Assembly: GCF_000423525.1 (NCBI RefSeq)
Contig: NZ_AUID01000012.1
Coordinates: forward strand, 19,651-83,650
Length of the DNA stretch: 64,000 bases
Direction: 5' to 3'
Source of the DNA: Proteocatella sphenisci DSM 23131
GTDB taxonomy: Bacteria > Bacillota > Clostridia > Peptostreptococcales > Filifactoraceae
Positions 1 to 8,982 of this stretch are shown here, in pieces. The position numbers and the translations under genes are program-made. Each line of letters begins with the position of its first letter. Position 1 is the stretch's first letter. Below the pieces are notes generated by a model. The model worked only from the letters and a program-made list of their open reading frames with translations, searched no databases and was not told the origin of the DNA.

Positions 1-199
1 TGTAGTATCCATTTTCTATTGCCGCATATACTCCTGTGTGATTAGTGTTTGGAGTCCAGTCTAGCACGAATGTTACTTTTTTAAGTTGTCCTGATTCTGT
101 ACTTTCTTGATCTGTATTAGTTTCTCCTGTGCAGGCTGCAAGCGAAATAAGCATTGAAGCTGCAAGTCCCAGGCTTATTAGTTTTTTTCCAAATTTCAT
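1..199 (-). CDS. ThiY/NMT1-type substrate-binding lipoprotein (partial)
   Basis: Only the first 66 codons are present; the gene runs off the left edge. The ATG at 199 follows AGGAG with good spacing. The N-terminus is a lipoprotein signal peptide with an LAAC lipobox, so the mature protein should be tethered to the outer face of the membrane. After a linker rich in T, S and E comes the motif [12 protein letters not shown] and then [10 protein letters not shown], typical of NMT1/THI5-like periplasmic-type binding proteins for hydroxymethylpyrimidine (HMP) precursors of thiamine. It is the third gene of a unit with an ABC permease and a thiamine-binding protein behind a TPP riboswitch, which supports the thiamine-precursor role. 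Exact ligand is inferred. Confidence 0.85.
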   Translation of the reverse strand, partial: MKFGKKLISLGLAASMLISLAACTGETNTDQESTESGQLKKVTFVLDWTPNTNHTGVYAAIENGYY

Positions 200-214
200 A
201 TTATTTTCTCCTCT

Positions 215-991
215 TTATTCTGATTTGTCCCCAAGATTTTTCCAGGGCATACTTTTTTTCTGTATAATATCAACAATTTTCATGAGCAAGAGGCTGATTA
301 TACTTATAAATATTATAACCGCAAACATCTTGTCAAATGCATATGACTTTCTTACCCTTGTCATATAGACTCCAAGCCCCCTGTTTCCTCCAAGCCACTC
401 GGCAATAACTGCTCCCACTATGGAATAAGAGACCGCCAGTCTCAAGCCCGAAAAAAAACTCTCCATGGCTGAAGGCAATTTTACCCAAAGCAGTATCTTG
501 AGCCTTCCTGCCCCCATGGATTTAAAGAGGCGTATTATATCCTCATCCACTGACATAAGTCCACTGAGTGTGCTTACTACCATGGGAAAGAAACAGGTTA
601 TAAATATCAGAGCTATCTTGGGCGCCATACCGTAGCCCATCCAGAGCACAAGAAGAGGAGCCAGGGCTATGGCAGGCACTGTCTGAGTTATTATAACTGA
701 AGGATAAATAGTCTTTTTTATAAACTCTGACTCATTCATCATTATTGCAAGCAAAAGAGCAAAAATTATGCTAAGAAAAAGCCCTGCAAATGCTTCTGCA
801 AGTGTTACGACTGCATGATCCATCATCAGGGCCGCAGATGCAAAGAAGGCTGCTACCACACTTTCTGGAGATGGCAGCATAAATGCAGGCACCAGCTCAA
901 AGCGGCACACTAAATGCCATATGAGCACAAGCACTGCAATAAATGCTATTGAATGAATGTTATTCGTGATGCTTTTTAACTTTTTTGTCAA
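215..991 (-). CDS. ABC transporter permease (ThiX/SsuC type)
   Basis: A 258-residue inner-membrane permease of the BPD_transp_1 family, with about six hydrophobic segments. The cytoplasmic EAA loop is visible in the second half, around SMGAGRLKILLWVKLPSA, where the ATPase docks. The start is a TTG at 991 preceded by a GGGGG stretch; it lies inside the end of the upstream thiamine-binding gene (32-bp overlap), so the two are probably translationally coupled. With the lipoprotein downstream it forms an importer, most likely for HMP or another thiamine precursor because the unit follows a TPP riboswitch. The ATPase is not in the window and may lie to the left. Confidence 0.85.
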   Translation of the reverse strand: MTKKLKSITNNIHSIAFIAVLVLIWHLVCRFELVPAFMLPSPESVVAAFFASAALMMDHAVVTLAEAFAGLFLSIIFALLLAIMMNESEFIKKTIYPSVIITQTVPAIALAPLLVLWMGYGMAPKIALIFITCFFPMVVSTLSGLMSVDEDIIRLFKSMGAGRLKILLWVKLPSAMESFFSGLRLAVSYSIVGAVIAEWLGGNRGLGVYMTRVRKSYAFDKMFAVIIFISIISLLLMKIVDIIQKKSMPWKNLGDKSE

Positions 992-1262
992 TTGACCATA
1001 CCCCCGCCTCAGGATTAAAGGCTATTTTTATATATGACATCACACTTGGTGCGCCCTCCTTGATACATATTATCTGGCTCTGTTTTATTATATCCATTAG
1101 TTTTTCAAAGTCACCTTCTACTGTGGTTTCAAAGGGTCCAACGTATGTGGTGAGTCCTGTAGATTTGATGTATTCTATCACTTTGTCCACAACGTCGATT
1201 ACTTTTTCTCCCTCAAGGGCTGGAAGTACCTGTATTGCAATACTTGCTTCTGGTTGTTTCAT
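960..1262 (-). CDS. MTH1187/YkoF-like thiamine-binding protein
   Basis: A 100-residue protein of the thiamine-binding (DUF77, MTH1187) family. The pattern IAIQVLPALEG, then KVIEYIKSTGLTTYVGPFETTVEG, is the usual ferredoxin-like fold of this family, known as small cytosolic proteins that bind thiamine or HMP and are encoded with thiamine ABC transporters. I place the start at the ATG at 1262 because GGAG lies six bases before it; a longer reading to 1340 would run through the terminator. First gene after the TPP riboswitch. Sits at the head of the transport operon, perhaps as an intracellular carrier or sensor; that role is inference. Confidence 0.85.
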   Translation of the reverse strand: MKQPEASIAIQVLPALEGEKVIDVVDKVIEYIKSTGLTTYVGPFETTVEGDFEKLMDIIKQSQIICIKEGAPSVMSYIKIAFNPEAGVWSIDKKVKKHHE

Positions 1263-1303
1263 GTTTTTCTCCATTCCATTCTTAATAAATTTAAATAAAA
1301 AAA

Positions 1304-1325
1304 TACGCAAGCTGAGGCCTGCGTA
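1304..1325 (-). terminator. Riboswitch-controlled intrinsic terminator
   Basis: On the minus strand TACGCAGGC pairs with GCTTGCGTA (nine pairs including one G-U, CTCA loop) and is followed by seven T. It lies between the TPP aptamer and the first gene, so it is the expression platform that stops transcription when TPP is bound. Confidence 0.85.
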
Positions 1326-1348
1326 GAAAAAATTTCTCAATTTATTTT

Positions 1349-1432
1349 TCCTACGCCAGCATTATCTGGATCAGGTCTAAGGTCAGAAGCGCATTAACTT
1401 CTATCTCAGCCGATTTGCATCAGCTCCCTAAA
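1349..1432 (-). promoter_or_regulatory. TPP riboswitch (THI element)
   Basis: Minus-strand sequence contains the conserved TPP aptamer blocks in order: GGGAGC, the GGCTGAGA box, then ACCTGATCCAGATAATGCTGG followed by CGTAGG. It lies 24 bases before the terminator that precedes the transporter genes. It should repress the HMP/thiamine importer when thiamine pyrophosphate is plentiful. Confidence 0.93.
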
Positions 1433-1447
1433 TGTATATCTATGAAG

Positions 1448-1476
1448 ATTGTAACACTCATAGGTGTCTTGGTCAA
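1448..1476 (-). promoter_or_regulatory. Sigma-A promoter of the thiamine transport operon
   Basis: On the minus strand TTGACC is separated by 17 bases from TACAAT, just upstream of the TPP aptamer. Good match to the vegetative consensus in the expected position. Confidence 0.7.
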
Positions 1477-1584
1477 TGCCTGTTTCAGCGTCTGATAAAT
1501 TTGTTTTTAAAAGTTTTAATATGATTTTTGATGATAATATGATAAAATACCTATTTGCTAAACAAATAAAGGAAGGTTTAATAA

Positions 1585-2235
1585 ATGAAAAAATTTATAT
1601 ATATTTTAATACTCATCCTGATAACCATATTTTCTGTTGCCGGATGCAATAAAGGCGGGGATTCTACCGAAAAACCCGCTGCAGAAGATATAGATGCAGA
1701 AGATACCGTTCCCGAAATAGATACCTCAAAGCTTGTTTCTAACCCCTATGTGGAGCTTTTTAAAAGCGGAAATTATCTTCTCAAATTCAAAGGCGTAGTG
1801 GATCTCGATCCCGAAGATATATTCTCAAATGTTACTTTTGCAATGCAAGGTGAAAACGGCCTTTGGATAATCGAAGCCGAGGACTCAAAAAGTCATATCA
1901 TTACCAAGGGCGATACGGCCTTCATGATTGACCAAGAGTCTAAATCTTATATAACAGGAACTATATCTAATATGGAAACCAGCCTGATAAACGGCGAGTC
2001 CCTGGTGTACTCATCTGAGGGCGAAGAAATAATAAACGGCATGAGAATGATATATGAGGAGTATACCTACGACATAGGAACTCTGAAATTCTTTTTTAAT
2101 AAGGAAGACAAGAAAAAACTCTATGCCATCTTGAATACCAATCCTGTCGAGACGGTAATGATGGAAATCATAGAGTTGTCTGAAAACGTAACGCCGGATA
2201 TGTTTGAGCTACCCGAGGGATATTCAGGGATATAG
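1585..2235 (+). CDS. Lipoprotein of unknown function
   Basis: A 216-residue protein with an N-terminal signal peptide and a lipobox ending in VAGC at about residue 21, so it is expected to be a membrane-anchored surface lipoprotein. The linker after the cysteine is acidic. The remainder is rich in beta-forming segments (YLLKFKGVVDLD, GLWIIEAED, TAFMIDQESKSYI) reminiscent of LolA/outer-membrane-carrier-like folds, but I do not recognise a family. It has a good ribosome site (GGAAGG) and starts at ATG. It reads toward the HAD gene and overlaps its 3' end by 12 bp; no terminator is visible between them. Confidence 0.75.
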   Translation: MKKFIYILILILITIFSVAGCNKGGDSTEKPAAEDIDAEDTVPEIDTSKLVSNPYVELFKSGNYLLKFKGVVDLDPEDIFSNVTFAMQGENGLWIIEAEDSKSHIITKGDTAFMIDQESKSYITGTISNMETSLINGESLVYSSEGEEIINGMRMIYEEYTYDIGTLKFFFNKEDKKKLYAILNTNPVETVMMEIIELSENVTPDMFELPEGYSGI

Positions 2236-2898
2236 GTGCTGTAGAGGATATCTCGATTTGAGTATGTCGCTGAGTTCTCTTATGTCTGAAATTCTGAAAT
2301 CCGCATTTCTGAGCTCATCAAGCTCCCCATATCCGTATGTGCAACCTATGGACACAAGGCCATGCCTTTGTGCAATTTCAATATCCTGAAATCTGTCGCC
2401 AATAACAGTGTACGTTCCTGGGTGCTGCGCCAGTATATGGCTGAATATCTCATGCTTTGGTGCAAAATTATACTGGTGGGTGCAGTAGAATCCCTCAAAG
2501 TATCTATCCAGGCCAAATTCTCTTTTATGGGCCTCCATATACTGAGTCTTGCAGTTACTTAGAAATATCAGCTTGTGCCCTCTATTTTTAAGGGTTTCCA
2601 GGGTCTCCAGGCTCCCGTCATAAAGCTGGGCTTTCCCCTGACCTGTAAATTCCAGCATCGTCTGTCCTATTATGGTGCTACAGCGCTGCTTGAGCTCCTC
2701 ATCCAGACCAGGCATAAAGGCATTCCACATGTCTTTGCTGGTGTATCCAAGCCACCGGCCTATTTCTGAGTAATTCCACTCTTTTTCAGGAGCAAGCCCT
2801 CTTTGCACGAGAAATTCATAGGCTCTTTGAAAAGCCGGAGCGTATATCCTTATGCTCTCATGCAGGGTTCCATCATAATCAAAAATTATTCCCTTCAT
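2224..2898 (-). CDS. HAD-family phosphatase (phosphoglycolate-phosphatase-like)
   Basis: A 224-residue haloacid dehalogenase superfamily hydrolase. Motif I is FDYDGTLHES at residues 6-15 (nucleophile Asp7, acid Asp9); motif II is the Ser/Asn of LIFLSNCKTQ; motif III lysine is near YNFAPKHE, and motif IV is VIGDRFQDIE. A helical cap lies between motifs I and II. It directly follows ribH with one base between the genes, so it is probably the last gene of the riboflavin operon. A HAD enzyme in that position could be the phosphatase that dephosphorylates the pyrimidine intermediate of riboflavin synthesis (PyrP/YcsE-like); this is inference from context. Confidence 0.8.
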   Translation of the reverse strand: MKGIIFDYDGTLHESIRIYAPAFQRAYEFLVQRGLAPEKEWNYSEIGRWLGYTSKDMWNAFMPGLDEELKQRCSTIIGQTMLEFTGQGKAQLYDGSLETLETLKNRGHKLIFLSNCKTQYMEAHKREFGLDRYFEGFYCTHQYNFAPKHEIFSHILAQHPGTYTVIGDRFQDIEIAQRHGLVSIGCTYGYGELDELRNADFRISDIRELSDILKSRYPLQHLYP

Positions 2899-2899
2899 A

Positions 2900-3370
2900 T
2901 TAATTCTGCTCTATTTTTCTTATGAGATTTACCATTTCAATGGCTCCCACCGCGCAGTCATATCCCTTGTTCCCTGCCTTAGTTCCCGCTCTTTCTATAG
3001 CCTGCTCTATATTTTCTGTAGTAAGTATCCCAAACATCACAGGTATGTCTGCCCCAAGAGATACACTCGCTATTCCCTTTGTGACTTCGCTGCATACATA
3101 ATCATAGTGAGTCGTTGCTCCTCTTATCACTGCTCCAAGGCATATTACGGCATCATATTTTCCTGACTTTGCCATTTTTGAAGCTATAAGCGGGATTTCA
3201 AATGCCCCTGGAACCCAGGCAATTTCTATGTCTTCTTCTTTTACGTCGTGGCGAAGAAGGCCATCCGTAGCCCCACCTATAAGCTTTGAAACTATAAATT
3301 CATTAAACCTGGCTGCTATTATACCTACCTTGATTCCCCTTGATACTAAACTTCCCTCATATGTTTTCAT
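2900..3370 (-). CDS. ribH: 6,7-dimethyl-8-ribityllumazine synthase
   Basis: A 156-residue protein, the usual length. It condenses 5-amino-6-ribitylamino-uracil with 3,4-dihydroxy-2-butanone 4-phosphate to give lumazine. Visible motifs are ARFNEFIV near the N-terminus, VPGAFEIPL, and [17 protein letters not shown] carrying the catalytic histidine, then [17 protein letters not shown] and [14 protein letters not shown]. These assemble as pentamers or icosahedral shells in the cytosol. It follows ribBA by 21 bp in the riboflavin operon. Confidence 0.97.
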   Translation of the reverse strand: MKTYEGSLVSRGIKVGIIAARFNEFIVSKLIGGATDGLLRHDVKEEDIEIAWVPGAFEIPLIASKMAKSGKYDAVICLGAVIRGATTHYDYVCSEVTKGIASVSLGADIPVMFGILTTENIEQAIERAGTKAGNKGYDCAVGAIEMVNLIRKIEQN

Positions 3371-3391
3371 TTTTCTTCTCTCCTTTTTTAA

Positions 3392-4591
3392 TTAAAAATG
3401 CATCATGTGTCCCATCTTGTTCTGCTTTGTCTTAAGATAAAATTCATCGTGGTCTGTAGCTTCCATCTGTATGGGCTCTCTTTCTACTATCTCTATCCCA
3501 AAGTCTGAAAGGCCGTCTATCTTTTTGGGATTGTTGGTAAGCAGTCTAAGTTTTTTTACCCCAAGGTCTCTTAGTATCTGTGCCCCTATATAATACTCTC
3601 TTAGGTCTTCTTCAAATCCAAGCGCAATATTTGCTTCAACTGTGTCAAGGCCTGTATCTTGAAGTGCATATGCCTTAAGCTTATTTATCAGGCCTATCCC
3701 TCTGCCTTCTTGTCTCATGTAAAGCATAAGGCCCCTTCCTTCTTTTTCTATTTGGGCCATGGCTGCATCAAACTGCTGGCCACAATCACACTTTAGCGAT
3801 CCAAAACAGTCTCCTGTAAGGCACTCTGAATGAACCCTGCAAAGCACCGGTTCTCCACCGCTTATATCTCCTTTGACAAGCGCAACGTGATGGTCCCCGT
3901 TAAGCTTGTTTACATATCCAATGGCCTTAAATTCTCCGTGAACAAGTGGCATCTTGGTCTCTACTTCTCTTTGCACAAGACTGTCAAATTGCTTTCTATA
4001 TTTTTGGAGGGCCTCTATGGTTATAAACTTAAGTCCAAATCTTTGGGCAAGCTCTATCAGCTCTGGAGTCCTCATCATTGTGCCGTCTTGTCCCATTATC
4101 TCGCAGCAAAGTCCGCAGGGCTTGAGGCCTGCAAGCTTCATAAGATCTACTGTGGCTTCAGTGTGTCCGTTTCGCGCAAGTACTCCATTATCATTAGCAA
4201 GGAGTGGGAACATATGGCCAGGTCTTCTGAAATCTTGTGGCCTTGCTCCTTCTTCGAGCGCCTTTATTGCAGTTACGGATCTTTCTGCTGCAGATATTCC
4301 AGTAGTTGTATCCACGTGATCTACAGATACTGTAAATGCGGTCTCATGGTTATCCGTATTTTTAGTTACCATTTGATGAAAATCCAGCTTTTGTGCAAGT
4401 TCTCTGCTTAAAGGCATGCAGATAAGCCCTTTTCCATGGATTGCCATGAAGTTTATATTTTCTGTGGTAGCAAATTCTCCTGCGCAGATAAAGTCGCCTT
4501 CATTTTCCCTGTCCTCATCATCTGTCACAACTATTATCTTTCCCTGTCTCAAATCTTCAAGTGCTTCTTCTATAGTGTTGAATTTAAACAT
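3392..4591 (-). CDS. ribBA: Bifunctional DHBP synthase / GTP cyclohydrolase II
   Basis: A 399-residue fusion catalysing both entry reactions of riboflavin synthesis. Residues 1 to about 200 are RibB, which makes 3,4-dihydroxy-2-butanone 4-phosphate from ribulose 5-phosphate: the [10 protein letters not shown] acidic motif and GHTEATVDL are present. Residues from about 205 are RibA, which opens GTP: the zinc site [17 protein letters not shown], the [10 protein letters not shown] segment, and [11 protein letters not shown]. Full length for the family. Third gene of the FMN-riboswitch operon. Confidence 0.97.
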   Translation of the reverse strand: MFKFNTIEEALEDLRQGKIIVVTDDEDRENEGDFICAGEFATTENINFMAIHGKGLICMPLSRELAQKLDFHQMVTKNTDNHETAFTVSVDHVDTTTGISAAERSVTAIKALEEGARPQDFRRPGHMFPLLANDNGVLARNGHTEATVDLMKLAGLKPCGLCCEIMGQDGTMMRTPELIELAQRFGLKFITIEALQKYRKQFDSLVQREVETKMPLVHGEFKAIGYVNKLNGDHHVALVKGDISGGEPVLCRVHSECLTGDCFGSLKCDCGQQFDAAMAQIEKEGRGLMLYMRQEGRGIGLINKLKAYALQDTGLDTVEANIALGFEEDLREYYIGAQILRDLGVKKLRLLTNNPKKIDGLSDFGIEIVEREPIQMEATDHDEFYLKTKQNKMGHMMHF

Positions 4592-4624
4592 TTTTAATCC
4601 TCCCTGTAATTAAAATACCGATAA

Positions 4625-5293
4625 TTAAAATCCCGACCTCATGATAAAATCTTCAGTTATATTGCTCTCATAACTTTTTTTGTATAAATCCGGTCCTTTA
4701 CCAGTCCCATACCCGGTAAATCTCTCTATATATTTTCCTATGACATCATTTTCTATGTTTACTATGTCTCCCACCTTCTTTTTAAGAAGGGTCGTTTCTT
4801 TTCCCGTATGTGGAATTACCGACACCGAAAACTTCCCTGGGCTCTCTTGCGCTACTGTAAGGCTTATTCCGTCTATTGCAACCGACCCTTTTTCAACGAT
4901 GTATCTGGATATTTTTTCTGAGATACTTATGGTTATCCATACCGCATTTTCATCTGACCTTAAAGCGGCTATAGTTCCTGTACCATCTATGTGCCCGCTT
5001 ACGATATGACCCCCAAATCTACCGTTTGCAGGCATCGCTCTCTCAAGATTTACCTTGCTTCCCGCCCGAAGCATTCCAAGCGAGCTCCTTGAGACTGTCT
5101 CGCTCATCACATCAGCCACAAAAATTCCCGAGCCCATATTCGAAACAGTCAGGCACACTCCGTTTACTGCAACGCTGTCTCCAAGCTTTAGATCATCAAA
5201 TATGAGCTTTCCTTCAATGGATAGTCTTGACGATTTTGTGCTTTTTTCAACCCTTATAATTTTTCCCGTCTCCTCTATTATTCCTGTAAACAT
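4625..5293 (-). CDS. ribE: Riboflavin synthase, alpha chain
   Basis: A 222-residue protein with two tandem lumazine-binding repeats, each about 95 residues. The hallmark N-terminus MFTGIIEETG is present, and the second repeat has the GHIVSGHIDGTG motif. It dismutates two lumazine molecules into riboflavin and the pyrimidine precursor. Its first bases overlap the end of ribD by 16 bp, indicating tight coupling within the operon. The last 20 residues (KSYESNITEDF and after) extend slightly beyond the usual end of the family. Confidence 0.97.
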   Translation of the reverse strand: MFTGIIEETGKIIRVEKSTKSSRLSIEGKLIFDDLKLGDSVAVNGVCLTVSNMGSGIFVADVMSETVSRSSLGMLRAGSKVNLERAMPANGRFGGHIVSGHIDGTGTIAALRSDENAVWITISISEKISRYIVEKGSVAIDGISLTVAQESPGKFSVSVIPHTGKETTLLKKKVGDIVNIENDVIGKYIERFTGYGTGKGPDLYKKSYESNITEDFIMRSGF

Positions 5294-6375
5294 CTTTCCA
5301 CCTCATATTCCAAAAGCACATCTTCATCCATTAATGTGATTTTCCTGTTCTTCATAATGAATGCCTCATCCGGGCTGTAGATCCCTTTTCCTCCAACCGG
5401 ACCTTTCGCACTTTCTCCCCCGAATATCTTTGGTGAGATGTATGCCTGAACCTTGTTTACTATGCCAGCCTCCAGCGCTGCCGCATTTAGGTTTGAGCCT
5501 CCTTCGAGAAGTATGCTGTCAATATTCTGCGCTCCCAGCTGTTTCATAAGATCTTCAAGATCCATATGGCAGTTGAGTTCTGATACTCGAATTACCTTGC
5601 AACCAAAGTTTTCAAGATTTTCAATCTTCGCCTCGTCTTTGCTGCAAGTTGCTACAAAGGTCTCTATCCGGTCCGCGTTCTTGAAAATCTTTGCATCAAG
5701 CGGAATCCTGAGTCCTCCGTCACATATTACACGCTTGGGGTCTCTTCCTCCCCCCATCCTGCATGTAAGCTCCGGATCATCGGCAATGATGGTTCCCGAG
5801 CCAACCATTATCGCAGTCAGCATATTCCTCGTATGATGAACATGAGCTCTTGAAGTTTCTCCACTTATCCATTTGGATTTACCACTGTATGTAGCAATTT
5901 TTCCATCCAGGGTCATGGCATATTTCATTACCAGGTATGGCAAGCCTGTCCTCATGTAGTGAAAGAAAATCTTGTTGATGTTATCACATTCATTCTCAAG
6001 CTCAGACATCTCCACATTAATTCCCTTTTTTCTGAGCATTTTTATTCCCTTTCCGGCAACCAGGGGATTGGGATCTTTTGAGCCTACCACTACCTTGCTT
6101 ATCCCACTTTTAATTATGGCCTCTGTGCATGGAGAAGTTTTTCCGTGATGGCAGCACGGCTCCAAAGTGACATACATAGTCGCTCCATCAGGAGATTTGT
6201 GTGCGGATCTGAGAGCATTTATTTCTGCATGAGGCCCTCCGTACTCTTCATGATAACCCTGTCCTATAATTTCATTATCCTTTACTATTAAAGCTCCCAC
6301 CATAGGGTTTGGGCTTACTCTGCTTCCACCTCTGAGTGCCAGATTTATGGCAAGTTTCATATAGTTTTCTTTCAT
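5278..6375 (-). CDS. ribD: Bifunctional pyrimidine deaminase/reductase
   Basis: A fusion of about 365 residues. The N-terminal cytidine-deaminase-like domain has the zinc ligands in HAEINAL and PCCHHGKTSPC; the C-terminal reductase domain carries RPYLVMKYAMTLDGKIA-type sequence (here LPYLVMKYAMTLDGK) and GSNLNAAAL. It carries out the second and third steps from GTP. I choose the ATG at 6375: AGGAG is nine bases before it, whereas the ATG at 6384 would touch the ribosome site. First gene behind the FMN riboswitch. Confidence 0.96.
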   Translation of the reverse strand: MKENYMKLAINLALRGGSRVSPNPMVGALIVKDNEIIGQGYHEEYGGPHAEINALRSAHKSPDGATMYVTLEPCCHHGKTSPCTEAIIKSGISKVVVGSKDPNPLVAGKGIKMLRKKGINVEMSELENECDNINKIFFHYMRTGLPYLVMKYAMTLDGKIATYSGKSKWISGETSRAHVHHTRNMLTAIMVGSGTIIADDPELTCRMGGGRDPKRVICDGGLRIPLDAKIFKNADRIETFVATCSKDEAKIENLENFGCKVIRVSELNCHMDLEDLMKQLGAQNIDSILLEGGSNLNAAALEAGIVNKVQAYISPKIFGGESAKGPVGGKGIYSPDEAFIMKNRKITLMDEDVLLEYEVERCLQE

Positions 6376-6404
6376 AACCTGCATCTCCTTTTTAATAAAA
6401 TAAA

Positions 6405-6430
6405 ACCCTGAATACGTACATATTCAGGGT
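6405..6430 (-). promoter_or_regulatory. Perfect 10-bp hairpin between rib terminator and ribD
   Basis: ACCCTGAATA and TATTCAGGGT are perfect inverted repeats around a six-base loop, followed on the minus strand by TTTATTTTATT and then the ribD ribosome site. It looks like a second, weaker terminator or an mRNA-stabilising stem downstream of the main riboswitch terminator. Confidence 0.6.
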
Positions 6431-6445
6431 ACAGGAAATCACATA

Positions 6446-6484
6446 ATAAAAAAGCCCTGAAATGTTTTATGACATTCCAGAGCT
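6446..6484 (-). terminator. FMN-riboswitch terminator
   Basis: On the minus strand AGCTCTGGAATGT pairs with ACATTTCAGGGCT (13 pairs, two G-U) and is followed by six T. It is positioned 45 bases after the FMN aptamer and before ribD. Confidence 0.85.
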
Positions 6485-6529
6485 GTATCGTGCGTACTGT
6501 AAATACAGGAAAATAAAGCTCCTGTAGAT

Positions 6530-6637
6530 ATCTTCTTTCATCCAGACTTTACTGTCGGTACTTGAATTTCACAAGTTCGGCCAATTAAGGCTCGCGGACT
6601 TTACCGCCGGTAGGGAATTTCGCCCTGCCCTGAAGAT
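6530..6637 (-). promoter_or_regulatory. FMN riboswitch (RFN element)
   Basis: The minus strand carries the RFN core: P1 ATCTTC/GAAGAT closing stem, AGGGCAGGG, then CCCTACCGGCGGTAAAG, CCGCGAGC, and the 3' block ACAGTAAAGTCTGGATG. All conserved helices are recognisable. It should switch off the riboflavin operon when FMN is abundant. Confidence 0.95.
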
Positions 6638-6656
6638 TTGCTATTCAATTTTCTTT

Positions 6657-6685
6657 AGAATAACATGGCATATGCTATATGTCAA
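6657..6685 (-). promoter_or_regulatory. Sigma-A promoter of the riboflavin operon
   Basis: On the minus strand a perfect TTGACA is followed after 17 bases by TATTCT, about 20 bases before the RFN aptamer. Confidence 0.75.
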
Positions 6686-6737
6686 TTATTTTTTCACGAA
6701 CTTAATTTTAATTATGATCAATATCATCCGTAAAATA

Positions 6738-6767
6738 TTGACATAATAAACAAAATGATGTTATCAT
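6738..6767 (+). promoter_or_regulatory. Probable promoter of the chemoreceptor gene
   Basis: TTGACA, 18-base spacer, TATCAT, about 60 bases before the chemoreceptor start. Good -35, moderate -10. Confidence 0.5.
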
Positions 6768-6829
6768 GTTAAAATAGTTTTTTATCAATTGGAATAATTT
6801 ATTCATCATGAAAGGATTTAAATGATTAT

Positions 6830-8884
6830 ATGAAAAACAAGAGAAAAAGCCTTATGTTTCAGATCCCTCTTAAGATTGGAGTTGTAGTATCTGTGGTTAT
6901 GCTTGTTATATGCATCTCCCTTAACATCTTGCTAAACACCATAATTTCTGCAGATGTAAAGAGCGAGATAAGCTACATTGCAAAGCATAACGCAAATACA
7001 GCTCAGTCATATCTGGAAAACCTCCAGACTACTTCAAAAGCTCTTGCAATGGAGGTAAACCGCTACAAGTCCCTGGACCGTGAATCCTCAGAAAAAATGC
7101 TTGAAAACTCACTTACTGGGATACTGCGTGATGAAAGAATTTTTTCTGCCTACTACGCATTTGAGCCTGACAAATTTTTTAAAGATACACCAGAAGGCCT
7201 TTCATACTATGCCTTTCGTGATGGTTCAAGCATAGTTATGGATATCTACAATGACTACAGTACATATTCAAATGGAGATTATTATGCTCCCACAAAGGAA
7301 ACTCTTTCCACCCACATCACAGAGCCTTACTCCTATGAGCTTTCCAACGGCGAAACCGTATGGCTTATCACTTTGAGCAACCCTGTACTGGATGAAAACG
7401 GGAATTTCATCGGAGTCGCCAACTGTGATATCCTTACAGAATCAATAAGCGGCCTGGAATATGACCGTGGTAACTATGATACTTCCTACAGCTATATCCT
7501 TACAAACGGAGACAGCTACATAGCCCACTCAGGAGACAGCTCAAAGGTCGGTACTGCCTATGAATCTACGGGAAAAGATGATTTTGTAAGCAATGCCTCA
7601 AAAAACGGAGAATTCATGATAGGTGAAGGAAACCAGTCCCTTGATGGAAACAGAAAGACCTTTGTAGTCCACTCTCCTGTCAAAATAAGCGGATTTGACA
7701 AGTCATGGTCGAGCATTTTCGTAGTGGATAAAAGTGAATCTCTTGCCTCTGTAAGAAATATCACTTTCATAGTCATAGCCATTGCCCTGGCAGGACTTAT
7801 AATCCTTACTTTCTTGACCCTTGCCATACTTAGAAAATCTCTTTCCCCGCTCCAGGATGTAATCCATATGGCTGAGCAAATGGGAAAAGGAAACCTGGAT
7901 TTTCAAATTGATGAATCCAATATTCGAGAAGATGAGCTTGGTGATTTAATGAAAATTTTCAGAACAACTTCTGAAAGCCTTCATGGATATATAAGCGACA
8001 TATCATATATACTTGAGAACATATCCTCAGGAAACCTTCAACTTGAAGTAGAAAGTGAATACGAGGGTGATTTTCAAAAAATCAAAGATTCTCTTAACAA
8101 TATAATTTATTCTCTAAATGATGTACTTTCTGAAATGCACCAGGCTTCATCTCAGGTATCTCTGAGCTCTGATCAGGTTTCCAGCGCATCACAGTCCCTG
8201 GCTCAGGGAGCCACTGAGCAGGCAAGCTCTGTAGAGGAGCTCTCAGCGACCATAGAGGACATTTCAGAAAAAGTAAGGACAAATGCAAAGAATGCTCAAA
8301 ATGTGAGCAGGCAGGCTACTGAAATGGGCACAGAAATGGAAAGCAGCAATGCTCAGGTTCAAAATCTGCTTGAAGCCATGAAGGCCATAGACAGCAAGTC
8401 CAATGAAATTGCACTCATTGTCAAGACTATAGAGGACATAACTTTCCAGACCAACATACTGGCCCTAAACGCCGCAGTCGAAGCCGCTCGAGCTGGAAGT
8501 GCCGGCAGCGGATTTGCAGTAGTTGCAGATGAAGTCCGTAATCTTGCGGGCAAGAGTGCTCAGGCCGCAAGAAATATCGCTGAACTTATAGAATCTTCCG
8601 TTGAGCTAATAAAAGAAGGCTCCGACATGGCGGTAGAAACTGCAAATTCTGTCTCAAAAGTGGCCTTGGATTCTCAGGTAATTGTCGAAAACATCGACCT
8701 TATATCAGGCTACCTTCAGCAGGAATCGGTGGCTATATCACAGATAACTACTGGTATGGACCAGATCTCTGCTGTAGTTCAGACAAACTCTGCCACCGCT
8801 GAGCAAAGCGCCGCAGCAAGCGAGGAGCTCTTTGGTCAGTCGCAGATTCTTGACAGCCTGATAGGCAAGTTCAATATAAAATAA
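6830..8884 (+). CDS. Methyl-accepting chemotaxis protein (Cache type)
   Basis: A 684-residue transmembrane chemoreceptor. The order is a short cytoplasmic start, transmembrane segment at about residues 14-38, an extracellular double-Cache sensor (about 40-300, with YYAPTKETL and [15 protein letters not shown]), a second membrane segment at about 308-333, HAMP, and a long coiled-coil signalling domain whose tip [18 protein letters not shown] lies near residue 540. Family members in Clostridia often bind amino acids; the ligand here is not deducible. It lacks a strong ribosome site close to the ATG. Convergent with the next chemoreceptor, with a shared terminator between. Confidence 0.93.
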   Translation: MKNKRKSLMFQIPLKIGVVVSVVMLVICISLNILLNTIISADVKSEISYIAKHNANTAQSYLENLQTTSKALAMEVNRYKSLDRESSEKMLENSLTGILRDERIFSAYYAFEPDKFFKDTPEGLSYYAFRDGSSIVMDIYNDYSTYSNGDYYAPTKETLSTHITEPYSYELSNGETVWLITLSNPVLDENGNFIGVANCDILTESISGLEYDRGNYDTSYSYILTNGDSYIAHSGDSSKVGTAYESTGKDDFVSNASKNGEFMIGEGNQSLDGNRKTFVVHSPVKISGFDKSWSSIFVVDKSESLASVRNITFIVIAIALAGLIILTFLTLAILRKSLSPLQDVIHMAEQMGKGNLDFQIDESNIREDELGDLMKIFRTTSESLHGYISDISYILENISSGNLQLEVESEYEGDFQKIKDSLNNIIYSLNDVLSEMHQASSQVSLSSDQVSSASQSLAQGATEQASSVEELSATIEDISEKVRTNAKNAQNVSRQATEMGTEMESSNAQVQNLLEAMKAIDSKSNEIALIVKTIEDITFQTNILALNAAVEAARAGSAGSGFAVVADEVRNLAGKSAQAARNIAELIESSVELIKEGSDMAVETANSVSKVALDSQVIVENIDLISGYLQQESVAISQITTGMDQISAVVQTNSATAEQSAAASEELFGQSQILDSLIGKFNIK

Positions 8885-8909
8885 ATATATCCAATTTATG
8901 CACTTACGC

Positions 8910-8962
8910 AAAAAAGCAGGATGAAATCTGATTATTGATTCAGATTTCATCCTGCTTTTTTT
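8910..8962. terminator. Bidirectional terminator between two chemoreceptor genes
   Basis: Perfect 22-bp inverted repeat: AAAAAAGCAGGATGAAATCT(GA) with its complement, eight-base loop, with A and T tracts on either side, so it works in both directions. Confidence 0.92.
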
Positions 8963-8982
8963 GATTTCATATTATTTTAAAA

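Noticed and set aside
3830..4411. 193-codon open frame opposite ribBA
   Set aside because: Shadow of ribBA; no start context.
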